In this document: piece by piece, positions 11,563 to 23,284 of the stretch
Position numbering within the stretch: position 1 is the stretch's first letter
Layout: each line of letters begins with the position of its first letter
Assembly (NCBI RefSeq): GCF_000264905.1
Contig: NW_006763142.1
Coordinates: 103,353-167,352 of the forward strand
DNA length: 64,000 nt
Direction: 5' to 3'
DNA from: Stereum hirsutum FP-91666 SS1
Taxonomy: Eukaryota > Basidiomycota > Agaricomycetes > Russulales > Stereaceae
Program-made: the position numbers and the translations under genes
The notes under the pieces: generated by a model
What the model was told of the DNA's origin: nothing
The model's database searches: none
What the model saw: the letters and a program-made list of their open reading frames with translations, nothing else

Positions 11563-12982
11563 TGCGTATTATGGCGGGAGTTATTGAGTACCGTAAGAAA
11601 GATCGCAAAAAGGGCAGAGGTGGTCGATGGAAGGGAGCATGCTGGTCATATATGGAGATCTTGCGCGCTTCCCATGTCGAGTCTGAGTGAGGCTTGACCT
11701 CAATTCTGGTGTGTTCACCTGCGAATCGTAGCGGAGAAGCTGGGCTGCTTCGCGGTCGCACGCCGCACGGACGAGTCGAGACGGCCGCTCGGATGATATG
11801 CACCAAGAACGTAACACAGGTCATCAAAGCGCTTCAAGTTCTCCATACTTATTCTACTCACAGCCACCAATTGTCGGGCAAAGCAGTTATGACATGAAAT
11901 GGTTACGGCAAGAGACGTCGACAGGAGGCCGCCTCACTGGGCAGCCTCCATTTGGTCCCGACAGAAGAAACGGAGCGATGATTCCGTGGCAAACGCTATA
12001 TTGAACTGGGGAATGTCGGGGCCCGCGCTGTAATAAGGAATACACAAACATGTCGTACAACCAAGGTCAGCCGTCAATGACGTCCAGGACCGTGCGACCT
12101 GGTAAGTATGTCAATGAAACCATTCCGAGATCCAGTACTGCGTGCATTGTGAGCGCCACTCGAGACACGATAAAAAAAAACAGAGCAAAGAGTCCGCGCC
12201 CGAGGTCACGAAACATCTTCGGAGGATGTCTTGCTTTGGAATCCTTCCGGACAGGCTTGCGCCTCAGATATTACCAAACGCCGACAGCTTTTCTCGTCCA
12301 CTTTCAACATCGCCTGTTATGTTGGTCTGCCATGAATTCGTCAACTGCCAAGTTTAGTGCATCGTATGACTCGCAGCAGATCCAACTGTTCAAGCCCAGT
12401 GTAGGCTCGCCAGCAATGAAGAATCGTAGAGAAAGACTGGACGAAGAGAAGGGAAGAGGACAGAGAGGCTTCCTGCTGTTGTTGGGCGAGAGCCAAAAAC
12501 AGCATTATGTTCTCACGAGCCTCCACGTGCTAGAAGTTGGTGCCACTCACGCGTTTGTGTCAGTCCTTGTCAGTCTGAGTCTCTCCAAACGTTCACCGTC
12601 TCTGCATCGCCCTCTGTGCTCTGTCTCGGTTTTCTGCTTTTGTGACACTCTCATAGCATACAGCGGGACTCACGTCAAACAATACCGCCTCGCTGGCAAG
12701 GCTCTGTACACTCTGTCACAACACGAACCTTACGAGTGCCACGACCATAGCGACATCCCTACCTCAACGTTCTGCTTCAGCCGAACCCCTACGGATAATC
12801 TATCCACGCATCTCTGCTTGCTTTATTCAGACTGAGACTTGAATCATGCGTTTCGGTGTCCCGCGTTCAGAGTCGCCTTCTCCAGTCAGACAGTGCGTTG
12901 CCACAATTTCGCGCTTGCTTCCCCCTAACTAACGGTCGTCGTCAGTAGCCGCTCGACCTATGGGATCCATTCTTCGGTACTC
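11563..12982. other. Intergenic region, P450 copy 3 to GLE1
   Basis: A divergent promoter region of 1.4 kb. A 261-codon open stretch on the plus strand (12050-12835) lacks any recognisable domain and has erratic composition. I treat it as chance rather than a gene. Confidence 0.5.
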
Positions 12983-15028
12983 ATGTCCGACGAAGATGAC
13001 ACCTCTGGCTCAGAGTCGGACATCACGACCTCATCAAACGATTGGATACCTCACAACACGTCAGGAGTAATCAGCAGGTCTCAGATTCAAGCAATGGCAA
13101 ACGATCCATCGTGCGTTTATATTTCGTTTCAAACTCTTCCATGAAATGCCATTATCTCCTTGAAGGCATGATTTGGCCTCTCGCCATTGTGCCTCCACGA
13201 TGAACGCGTCGCTAATGATGATCCGACAGCGCTTCTGCACGACCTCCACTATCCGTTCAAGAGAGACACTTTATCGAGGACACTATAGCTTCAATCCGCC
13301 TACACACGCACCATCATGATCCCTATGAGGAATGGGAAAAACGGACACGCAGGGACGCATTCGTAAGCCTCTTACTTTGCATAACTCACCCCACCGCCGC
13401 CTCCTAACCGCTCACCCCTAATTTTAGCGTTCAGCTCGCAAAGAGCAAGCCCTCTCAATATCCGCACGTCAAGCCAACATCTCCGTCTCCCAATCGCGCG
13501 CCACGGCCGCTCAAGAAGCATCCTTCCAGGCCGACATGAACTCCGTCAATGACCTCCTCTCTTCCCTCAAACTCAAGCATGAACGCGAAGAAGCTGATCT
13601 GGTGGCTCGATGGAAAGAGCGCTCGAAGAAGATGTGGGAGAAGATCGAGGGGGCGATCAAGTTTGAGGAGGAGAAGGTCAGGGTGAAGTTGGAGAAGGAG
13701 AGAAAGCTTAAGGAAGAAGAGGAGAAGAAGCGGAAGGCTGAGGAGTTGAAGCGGAGGATTGCGGAAGAGAAGAGGAAGGCGGAGGAGGAGCGCAAGAAGA
13801 AGGAGGAGGAAGAAGAGCAGAAAAGAAGAGTGGCGGAGGAGGAAGAGAGGAAGAAAGCGGAGGAGGTGGAGAGGAAGAAGGCCGAACAGCTCGCGAAGGA
13901 AGCTGAGGAGAGGAAGGCATTGGGTATGGCCACAGCCGAGGAGGATTGGATAGGCGCTCGCTCGACTTTGAAAGTTAGTCCTTTTTCGCTATATAGCCTA
14001 GCATATATTAACTCTTATTCACAGAAACTCAAAGCGGGCCCCATAGCCGCAGTGAAAGGCAACCCAGAACTAAAGAAGCTCGCCAACGCTAACCGGCGCA
14101 AGATCACGCCAAAGATCGGCCAACTCACGAACGACACCCAAGCCATCAACGAAATAGTATGTCCACTCTTACCCCTCCCTCATTATCCTGATTCTGAGCC
14201 CTGTACACAGTCCTCGTTTATTCTACAAGTGTTCCAGCAACAACTCCCACCAGCCATCTTCCTCTCCCTCGGCTCCTCCCTCGCCAAAGCAATCCTCCTC
14301 CAGGCAGAAACCGAAGTCACCGCCGAAAAACGGTCTGCCTATCCCCTCGCCCAACTGACAATCAACCTCCTCTCGGTCTTTCCACCCCCTTTCTCCGAGA
14401 TCTTCTTCGCACGGCTACTCTCCCGTTGCGGTGGTTGGGTCATCCCAATACCTTCTCCCCCCACACCGACATTCAAGGACAAAGACGTCGACGGTATGCT
14501 ATGGACTGCCAATCCCAAAGCAAAGAGAAAGGCGCAGGGGATGTATAGGGAGGATGAGGTGAATGGATCGGCAGAGATGGTGGCAAGGGTGGCGGGGATC
14601 ATGAGGGTGTATTTCACGATGCTTGTGATCGACCATCCGAAGCCGATGGCGAAGGTTTACCAGACGGGCAGATTGTGGGCCTGGTTGGCGAGGCTGATGG
14701 GCTCACCAGGGTTGTTGACGCATCCGTTGGCGGCGGAGTTGATCTACGGTTCGTCGAGCTCTTATACCTTGTCGGCTTCGGCTTTAGATATTGATCGTTT
14801 CTCTTTTATATCACGATTCTGCGTTTAGTGGCGCTCGAGGTAGGCGGAGAGAAAGCGCGCGACGTCTGGGGCCAACAATGGATCAAGCTCATGGGCCTCA
14901 TCTACGAGGGTGTCACGCAGGGTATCGCGGGCACGGACAAGCGTATCGGAGGAACTTCGACGGAGGGCAAAGCTGCGCAAATTAGGGTGCAGCTCGAGAT
15001 AGAGAGGATCATGTTTGGTAGAAAGTGA
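12983..15028 (+). CDS. GLE1: GLE1-like nuclear pore mRNA export factor
   Basis: GLE1 sits on the cytoplasmic face of the nuclear pore. With inositol hexakisphosphate it stimulates the DEAD-box ATPase Dbp5 to strip proteins from exported mRNA. The gene starts MSDEDDTSGSESD (first exon ends near 13108) and has at least five introns. The N-terminal third is followed by a long charged coiled coil rich in E, K and R (about 13590-13920), then by the conserved helical C-terminal domain. That domain includes AKAILLQAETEV, the stretch around YPLAQLTINLLSVFP, and VDG/MLWTANPKAKRKAQG. Further on, WAWLARLMG...THPLAAELIYVALEVGG is the most GLE1-like part. It ends LEIERIMFGRK. The reading frame is continuous through all inferred splices. 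It is convergent with RPB5. Confidence 0.85.
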
Positions 15029-15376
15029 TCCCGCTTGTTTCTCGTGGTGATCAACATTCCTTTCAGCCTCTGCCAAGGGTGTTGCTTTGGTGCTCGTGGA
15101 GAGCACCTACTCCGTATGCTTTCGTTTTGCTTTCGCTTCACAATGAGCATGTTTTGTCCCGTATATCCTACCTCGCATCATGCTCATCTTATCTATCACG
15201 CAATTCGACTGTTGTCTTCTGTGGTTCGGGCATGTTAAATGGTCGTCTGACAAGACGCCAAGGGGAACGATTGATAAAGGAAAATGTTAAACAGGACAAA
15301 CTATTAAATACAACGAGACGGTGATATAATGGGGGATTGGCGTATAGAAACGAGCTAAAACAAGCAGGAGTCGAAC

Positions 15377-16314
15377 TCAAAAGCATATACGGTAACTGGC
15401 GTACCGACCGCTCGTTTCACTGGGACGAGTAATTTTGACGACCTGACTCCGTCGAAGGCCATAATATCGTGCGATGGGATCGGCAAGCTGAATCCTAGGT
15501 AGCTGGGTCTCCTTCAGGCGGCTGGATGTTCGACACACACACGTATAGTTGAGTGAGCTACCGTTGTTCTGATAAGGAAGAAGGCAAATAAGACGCACTA
15601 TCGTTCAAGGAGCATTTTCTTTTCCTCTGTGGTAAGAACGTCGTGGCGGGGTACAAGTTTGTGATGGGTTATGTTGACGAGCAAGTCCGCCTCCGAGAAC
15701 TCTTCGACCTTAAACTCAGCCATTGAGACGATAACCTGTTCGGACGGAATTTAACGACGTAGTTGTTGAGTGAGTAGCCGTTTCAACGCACCTTGCGCGC
15801 CGCTGGGGTCATGATGCCGGGGAAGATGATGATGCCGCGACGTATATTCTTCTCCGTCATGATTTGTAGAAGTCTGTTCAAGTCAGGATAGATGGCCATT
15901 ATCCGTGAAGAAAAATGCTCACTTGCGCATGGTTTTGACACCAACACTCTTCTCGTCGGAGAAAAACACAAAAATATGCTCCTCTACATTAACGCGCAGA
16001 TTGGTGAAGAAATTGAGTTGATTTCGACTACGACAAAGAGTTGCGGCGCGGTTCTGCAATCAGCAACGCAATTTAAGCATAACACGAAGAGGGTTAACGT
16101 ACTCAACACTCCCTCCACTGTTCGCATAGTGGGACTTGAAAGTGGTTAGATCCATGTGAATCTCATCGTCCGCTACTTGATAGCCCTGCTCTGCTGTAGT
16201 CATTGCTTTGAATGGTTAAGATGGCAGTAGACATACCCTGTCCTTTACGAGCTCGTGGATTGTCCGGTTCACTTTCCAGAGCGTAGCTGCCTCGCTATCG
16301 TCGGCGGAAGACAT
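15377..16314 (-). CDS. RPB5: RNA polymerase I/II/III shared subunit RPABC1
   Basis: RPB5 is a subunit common to the three nuclear RNA polymerases, located in the lower jaw that contacts downstream DNA. Exon 1 (16314-16237) encodes [26 protein letters not shown], matching the family start. Exon 2 gives [28 protein letters not shown] in pieces. The next exon, starting at 16027, encodes [17 protein letters not shown] and [18 protein letters not shown]. The nearly invariant C-terminal assembly domain is clear: [22 protein letters not shown] then [14 protein letters not shown]. The length is close to the usual 210-220 residues. No lesions were seen. Four or five short introns interrupt it. Confidence 0.95.
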
Positions 16315-16373
16315 GGCGAGCAGAGACAAGAGTGCTTACATTTCAAAATCAGCCTTGCTCTAGATCTTGACGC

Positions 16374-16394
16374 GTGATTAGATTAGATTAGATC
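16374..16394. repeat. Short GATTA microsatellite
   Basis: About four head-to-tail copies of a GATTA-type pentamer lie just upstream of RPB5, in the gap between RPB5 and the F-box-like gene. Confidence 0.6.
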
Positions 16395-16541
16395 AGACCA
16401 TCTCATAAAGGCCAATATTAATCTCAGTCTGGCGGATTGTGGCGGATGACAACTACCATCATAACCCCTCCTCCTCTGCGACCGAGCCCCATAGCTTGAA
16501 TCCCCTTGGTGTCTCTACGAAAGAAACACTATCCACAAACC

Positions 16542-18606
16542 ATGAGTCGTGGTCAGGCTTCAGGCGCACAAATTGGCGCACTCGATAGCGGCGAGTCGTT
16601 GACCGCATTGGAGACGAAGTGAGTCTCGTTCATATACGTGCCACCATGCGAACTTACCGTAACTCCTCTACATTAGGCCTCGCGACTTTTGGTTGGAATC
16701 TGGTCGTTCACGTCTTTCCCGCTATATTAGCATCGATACGGCCGACCCACCAGAAACTATCGTGCACACTCGCGACGCCATAGATGATGAGATCGAAGGC
16801 CTTTACAAAACCATACTGCTCATGAAAGCACAAAGGAACGCTCTAGCTCCCGTTTTACGACTACCTCCCGAGCTTCTGTGTCGCATCATGCTATTTTTTC
16901 GATCTATAGAGCGCCCGACAATCCTCGATTCTGCACGTATTAATCCGCGGGCAATGCAGCATAACAGACTTGGATGGATCCGTCTAACTCACGTATCGCG
17001 GCAGTGGAGGACGCTAGCCTTGGGTTTACCTCACCTGTGGAATGAGATACATCTCGATGTTTTCGGCATCACCTGGTGTCAAGAGTTAGTTTCTCGTTCC
17101 AGGGATGTACCCCTGAAACTTCATTATCATACATCGTGGCAGGATGTCCATATCCCTAATCCCTTCACCCATCTCAACGAACCACCTACCTCGAAACTGT
17201 ACGACTTCATTCACAAGCACCTCGCTCGGTCTCAAGAAATCTCGTTCACCAATTTGGGCATGCATCATAGATCACAACTTCTGTGCGCTTTGGACCGCCC
17301 GGCTCCTCTTCTCGAGGTTTTGCGATTAGAAGGGGCGAAGGCGATCCCGTCCAATTTCGACTTGCCTGATCTACTTTTCGACCGCAATGCGATGTCATCT
17401 CTACGAACCGTCGCATTCCAAGGGATAACCTTCCCAACTACTCATGTTTTCTCCCATGTCACCAACTTTTCTCTGTCACTCAATCCCCGTGATCTTGTGA
17501 ATCGCGATGCGATATCAAATCTGCTCCACAGTCTCAGTACCATGTCCGCACTCGAATACCTTGAGCTCGAAAATCTTCCTGTGGACCACTCCTTCGACGA
17601 TCTTCCTACAACCTTGCCCGTCAACCTTCCCCGCCTTTCCGTACTTTGTCTTCGTGCCAGAGATGCATTCGCGTTCTCCACCTTGTTTGCTTTTCTCGCT
17701 CTTCCCCTGAGCGTTAGGTTTCACATCATCGTAGAGGAGAATTCCAGTTGGACCACTGAGTCGAATGCGAATTTCATTTTCAACTCATTGCATGTACACT
17801 ACTCGACGCACAACGACCCAGAATCCTTCTTCTCGACGATCACCGACCTAGAGGTCGTCTATGGCGACCCAGAGCTCCAGATCAGGGCATACGACCCACG
17901 TCTTCTCACCAGCTTGCCCACTCACGCTATGGTCGAGAGTCCTGGCGGTTTGAACGACGCGCTAAACTCTACAACGCAAATTCTCGTCAAGATCTTGGAC
18001 CCGGCGAGACGAAATGCATATGGTCACGCATACATCGATCAGAACGCTCTTCTTTCCATGGTGCAATTACTTCCATCGGCCAGTTTCTCATCCCTAACGA
18101 TCGCTGGATCCGTCCATCCGTCGAACCCTGTAACACCATACCGAACCATCTTCAATCATCTGTCCAACTTGACTCTCGTATCCATCGACAACCCCGCAGA
18201 GGTGGACCTCTTCTGCGAAGCCCTTTTGCCACCTTCTCACGAAGACCCCCCTGTCGAAAACTCCGTCCGAGTTCCCTCCGAACTACCTCTTCCATGTCTC
18301 AGGACCCTGACGCTCTCTCGCTGCCTGCTTGGCTTTAAAGAGCCTACTGCGAGCCACGGAAAGCGTACTCTTCTCGAAACCCTCGTCCTCATGACCGAGT
18401 GGAGAAAGCGGTTGGGGGTTCCATTGGATTGTATGGACGTACAGAGATGCTACCGCGGCCATGGACTGCCGCACGCAGTGTACGCAGAGTTGACGAGACG
18501 ATTATCGAGTGCGGTCTCTGAACTAGCCTTGCCGATGAGTATGGAGCTTGTGGACGACGGGGAAGATGCGTATAAGGATGGGCTGGCTGCTTTAGACACT
18601 GACTAG
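16542..18606 (+). CDS. F-box-like protein of the agaricomycete expanded family
   Basis: A protein of about 660 residues. A short first exon (MSRGQASGAQIGALDSGESL...) is joined by an intron (about 16621-16676) to one long exon reading KPRDFWLESGRSR. Near residue 65 an F-box-type core is visible: LRLPPELLCRIMLFF, then LTHVSRQWRTLALGLPHLW. This is the helix pattern that binds Skp1 in SCF ubiquitin ligases. The rest consists of irregular leucine-rich segments (for example LEVLRLEGAK and LEYLELENLP). Such proteins are greatly expanded in mushroom-forming fungi and usually have no known substrate. No truncation was seen. It is convergent with the NCS1 permease, with a tandem repeat array between them. 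Confidence 0.75.
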
Positions 18607-18639
18607 CTGTCATTCTTGGCGTGAAGGGAATCGTTCACT

Positions 18640-19640
18640 GATATTGGCTGCTTTGATACATCACGGCGGTACACATATTCCAAGGTCATTCATCGCGTGT
18701 GTTCGCCGTGAGCCGTTCATTACAGAAATCTCTCCGAGAAATGGGTCGAATTGTATCGTACTTGTATTATCTCTGTGTAGGAGGGTGGGGGCAAGGGCTG
18801 CCTACTTTGATACTTCACGATGATATATTCCAAGGACATTGTTCAGGCATCATGTGTGTTCGCTGTATAGCGTTTACGGCCTGCTGCCTTCACAACTCGG
18901 GCACCAATATCTCCGAGAAGTGGGTCGAATTTTACCGTACTTATATTGTCTCCATATACGAGGATAGGAGCAGGGGCTGCCTACTTTGATACATCACGAT
19001 GATATATTCCAAGGACATTGTTTAGACACCGTGTGTTTTCACGTATATATAGCGTTAACGTTTATGGCCTGTTTCTGATACTTTCACAACTCGAACTGTC
19101 CAACCCACAAGTATCTCCCGGAAGTGCGTCGAATTGTATCGTACTTGTATCGTCTCTGTACGAGGATGCAAGCAAGGACCGCCACTGGCTGCTTTGATGC
19201 ATCACGTCCTCGTGAACCCTTAAAGAATACCCACCCGGGTCCCTTCCTTCCGCCCCTCAAACCATCCCAAAACCATCCCCTCCCAAAAGATAACACAACC
19301 TACAACCTCCACCTACGACTTCTGAATCCCCACCACTGCGCGGGTCGGAGGAAGGGTCGGTGGAGCGCAGACTCAGGATTGGGTCCGATTTTCCAAGGAC
19401 ATTGTGTGTCAATGTGTTCGCTTTACTTATAAGTAGTAAGTAGTAAGTAATGTCCCCGCGGCAGGCAGATGGCATTCAACCGGTGTTGAAGATATAAGTA
19501 GTGTCTATTCACGGCCTGTTTTTCTGACCCTTTCACGATCCGGATTCCGAACCGTCCAGCCCACAAATATCTCCGAGAAGTGGGTCGAATCGTATCGTAT
19601 CGTACTTATATCGTCTCTAGTACACATGAATCGTAATCTA
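18640..19640. repeat. Degenerate tandem array of ~200-bp units
   Basis: Two anchor words recur in the same order. Anchor A is close to TATCTCCGAGAAGTGGGTCG followed by an AAT...TATCGTACTTRTAT tail, at about 18727, 18906, 19110 and 19566. Anchor B is close to CTTTGATACATCACG plus TTCCAAGGACATTG, at about 18648, 18806, 18984, 19190 (first half) and 19390 (second half). Spacings of about 160-205 bp indicate four to five diverged head-to-tail copies. Unrelated sequence interrupts the array at about 19205-19385. The array occupies the whole gap between the convergent F-box-like and permease genes, so it may be an amplified 3'-flanking segment. Confidence 0.8.
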
Positions 19641-19739
19641 CTCTACTCATCCATCGCCATAAAAACAAAAGAAACCATGATACACATCTAAATCGCACAC
19701 CCTTCCTTCCCCTCTGACCCCCAAAAAATAAACCATAAC

Positions 19740-22351
19740 CTACGACTTCTCAACAACCGGCACCCCCACCACACCCTCCCTGACTGTCACCGGCACCTTC
19801 TCCCCCTCCAGCGACTCCACATCACTTCCCTCCGACCCTCCCTCTGACGACTCGGGTGCGGAATCCGGATTCGGCGCGATGCCGAGTTTCCTGCATTCGG
19901 CCCTGGAGAAGGCGCCGAAGATGTCGGTGTCGTCGGAGGCGCCGAGGCCGGGGGGCGGGAAGAGAACGTTGAGGGTGTAGAAGAGGATGAAGGAGATGAA
20001 GAAGCCTGTTTTTGTCGCATTCCATCACGTCGTTAGTTTGGATGCTCACTCCACAAAACCGAAGTAGAAGAGGGAAGGAGGCAACGAGGAAAAGGGAAGG
20101 AGGCAACGAGGAAAGAGGAAAGAGGAGAAGAAAAACCCACCAAGGAAAAAACTAATATAATAAAGCTCGAACACCGGCCTCGCCGCATCCCCAATCGGCT
20201 TCGCAGTAGCCACCAACCCTCCAATCGTCGGCGCCCAGCCGGCCAACCAAGCCGGAAACACCCTCCAATTCACACCATGCCAGAACCAATAATCGTGCTC
20301 TTGTCCCTGCCCCTCTCCTCCTCCTCCTCCCTCCCCTCCTGCCTTCCCTCTTACGACCTCCACCGGCATCCCCGTCCCATCCATCCGCCCCTCTCCCGGC
20401 GCTCGGTATAGGTCCGAAAGCCTAACCTTCTGTTTCCTAAGGACAAAGAAATCCGCACACATAATCCCCATAATCGGCGCGAGGAAAACAGAGAAGGAGG
20501 AGATGACGGTGAGGAACGTCGTCGCTTTATTCACGAGCTGCCACGGCTGGACGATCCATGCGGCAAAGAAGGTGATGAGGGCTCCGCGGCGGATGGAGAT
20601 ATAGCGGGGGAAGAGACCGGCGAGGTCGATACCGCCTGCGACGGCGTTACCGCAGATGTTTTCGAAGCCGGACTATTATAGCATATGCACACCACCGTCA
20701 GCGTAGGTCGACAGCGAAAATGACGAGGAGGAGGGGGAGAAGGAGGGAGGAGAAGGAGGAGGAGGAGAAGCGAACGCACAGTCAACGCAAACCCCAACGC
20801 CAAAAAGAAAACCCCCGCCCTCGCCTTCCCACTCCCCCCCCCATCACTCATCATCCTCATCAACAAATCCGGCGGATTCCAATAAACAGTCCCATAAATC
20901 TTCTCTCCCGCCGCCGTCACCACCAATCCCACGAAACTCACCAACGTGCCCACGCAGAACAGGCAGGTAAAGGTGCCGAGGATGAAGTCGCGCTTGCGTT
21001 TGCCGTAGCGAGAGAAATCGGAGCCGTTGGTCATGCCGGCGGCTTTGCCGCCTATGGTGGAGTTGATGCATTTGAGCATGATCCAGGCGGTGGACCAGGA
21101 GGAGCTAGAGGAGGAGGAGGAGGAGGAGGAGAGGGTGTTGGCGCGGTAGAAGATGGGGCCGACACCGCGGGCGACGCTGAGGGACCAGATGACTGTTTCG
21201 GGGGAGGGGGTGGGTGGGTAGGGAGGGGGGTAGGGAGGGGTGGGAGGAAGGGAAGATGGAGGAGGGAGGGGGTTAGAATTCTTGGGTGAAAGGCGAGTCG
21301 CAGAAGAAGAATGAAGACGTACGCATGCAAACCATACCAAGCCCACAATAAATACTCGTAACCTGGAACGGCCTCCGGAATTTCTCGGGCGGGACCCACA
21401 GGAAAGGAAGGGAAAACAACCAGAAGATGAAGAAACCGACCATGTCGCGGGATGAGGCGGGGAAGGACGCAGGGAGGGCTATCATTGCCAACCAACCAAC
21501 CGATCAACCAACCAATCAGCCAACCAAGCAACGAGACACGTCAATGAATAAAGTAAAGTAGGGAGTGGGGAGTGGGAGTGGGATGAGAGACGTACAATCA
21601 GGGAGGTTCGCGAATGAGGGGAATATAGCGGTGATGCAGACTGCGACGAGCTTGCCGCCCGTCCATGCTTGTGAGGCGTTCCAGATGAAGTCTGTGACAG
21701 GAAGGTGAGCGATATGGATTATGATAGGATGTAGTTGAAGAAGAATGAACGAGCACGCACTCAATAGGATACGTTGAAGGAGGGGGATGTAGCTTGCGCG
21801 CATGCCCCACGAGTAGCGATTCTGGACGGTGTAACCAATGTGATCTGTCGATGTATGCTATGTTAGTCCGACTGCACCAGAGTGATAGATGAAGAAGGAA
21901 GGAGGAGAACGGACACTTGAGGCCACACCAAGCGACGAGCGTGGCGAAGAGACCGATGATGGCACGACCGACGATGATGACGCCCAAGGCTTGTCCTACA
22001 GAGAGGCCAGCGGTGAGGAACGTGTTTGGTGTCTGCCATGTCGCGACCTGCATCATGATCCAACAAAATCCGAATGAGTTGTATGTCTCAAAAAGAAGAG
22101 GTTAGTGCAGCACGTACGTTGAGGGAGCCGAGCGTCCAGAAACCGAAGAACTCGAAGAAGCCCCAAGTCCTGCGCCTAAGTTCACACGATTGTCAGACAT
22201 ATCCGTACCCACAACAAGCAAAAAGAACATACGCAGGTGGAAGAGGAATGAGATCACGATTCGACCAAGCGTTCGTCTTTTCGTGCTTTCCCTCTTCGCC
22301 ACGGAGTTTGACAGCGCTGTTAACTCTCTGGAGCAGCGTAGACCCAGACAT
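19740..22351 (-). CDS. NCS1-family nucleobase/hydantoin:cation symporter
   Basis: A plasma-membrane permease of the nucleobase:cation symporter-1 family (relatives of Fur4, Dal4 and Fui1), which import uracil, allantoin, uridine or hydantoins. The start at 22351 (MSGSTLLQRVNSAVKLRGEE) leads into NAWSNRDLIPLPP, the family's N-terminal signature before helix 1. Later exons give TWGFFEFFGFWTLGSLNV, WQTPNTFLTAGLSVGQALG, NASQAWTGGKLV, MTNGSDFSRYGKRKRDFI (the NSDF/SRY loop) and PIMGIMCADFFVLRKQK. The C-terminal hydrophilic tail ends PVTVREGVVGVPVVEKS. About ten introns interrupt it, several very G/C-skewed. A run of serines (near 21100-21130) and a Gly/Glu-rich insert (near 20320) are unusual additions in loops. 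Transcription diverges from the hydantoinase gene. The substrate is inferred from the family and from that neighbour, not proven. Confidence 0.85.
21190..21275. repeat. G-rich intron segment (possible G-quadruplex)
   Basis: Within an intron of the permease, the plus strand carries many runs of three to six G separated by short spacers, so the transcript is C-rich. Four or more such runs fit a quadruplex on the non-transcribed-sense DNA. It is otherwise a low-complexity intron. Confidence 0.6.
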
Positions 22352-23284
22352 GGCTATGAACGGAGGGTGGCGGCAGCGGGGAGCAAGCAGTCCGACGAAG
22401 CTTTCTTCATTGTGGGACCGCTGTACTTTATACTCTTCCAATTCAAGTTGTCATAGATAAGTGCGGTATCTCCTGGAGCTGGACGAAAGCGAAAGAAGTG
22501 GAAAGTCGAGCCGAGCCCGGCGGTGGAGAAGAACTCGGGCTGGCTGAGGAGGGCAAGAGGCGGGAAGGGAGGAGCTGCTGTGCCTGATCTGCTTCGTTAT
22601 CCAGGTTGAACTTGACAGACTGATTTGCGCATGTCAAGACGGCGAACCGGCCGTTTGTCGGTTTCCTGTTCGCCGACGGCCTGGGTGCTAGGCTTTCCAG
22701 CGATCGCACCGTCCGGGTTCATTGAGTGGCATGCCTGGAGTTGGCGTTATACCTGGACCTATAAGTTGTGGACTCGACCTTTTCTGAAGATATACACACG
22801 CATGATATTTCGCCATTTTTACTCGAGCACATCCAGCTATCGTTCCAGCCGATAGCAGAGACGATAAATAGACAACTTGGGTGGAGCCTGCGTCGGCGGT
22901 CGTGTGTGTGCCTGGCGGAAGCTGAACTCGTCCTCCGCTTTGAACGCTGTCAACAATTTGTTGCCGCACAAACCACGCAGTCTCGCCTCGCCTCTCTAAT
23001 TCCTGTAAATTGCCGCCGGCGCTCTCCACTCGCAGACTTTCACTTTCATCGCCTTGGCTTGGACTCAGGACTGCTCTGCTCTGGGTGACTTGCACCACCG
23101 ACAGCGACGAGAAAAAAGGCGGAACGGGTCTCATTCTCGACACGCCGCGGCGGCGACCCTCTGCTCTCGCTCTGACTCCATTGACTCTCTTAAACAATGC
23201 ATCGGTATTCGAGGAAAAGATATAACTCGAGCTGAGCCTTAGCCCGACGCGGTCGATAAGCCATCTCCTTGCTTGTCACATAAT
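22352..23284. promoter_or_regulatory. Divergent promoter region, permease and hydantoinase
   Basis: Start codons at 22351 (minus) and 23285 (plus) face away from each other across 933 bp. No coding segment with family similarity was found in between. Shared control of the two genes is plausible from the arrangement. I could not assign specific GATA or other sites with confidence. Confidence 0.5.

Noticed and set aside
12050..12835. 261-codon open frame on the plus strand, starting MSYNQGQPSMTSR
   Set aside because: No domain, no signal peptide, shifting composition with a poly-lysine codon run, and no similarity I recognise. A frame of this length can occur by chance in 64 kb.
13511..13933. 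Serine-rich open frames antisense to the GLE1 coiled coil
   Set aside because: They are shadows of the purine-rich Glu/Lys codons on the coding strand.
15360..15480. Apparent reverse-strand tRNA 3' end (GAGTTCGACTC)
   Set aside because: It coincides with the RPB5 stop codon and 3' flank. No acceptor complement or anticodon arm is present.
20531..21531. Long open frames on both strands over the permease introns
   Set aside because: They read through introns into low-complexity proline, serine or glycine translations. The spliced NCS1 frame explains the region.
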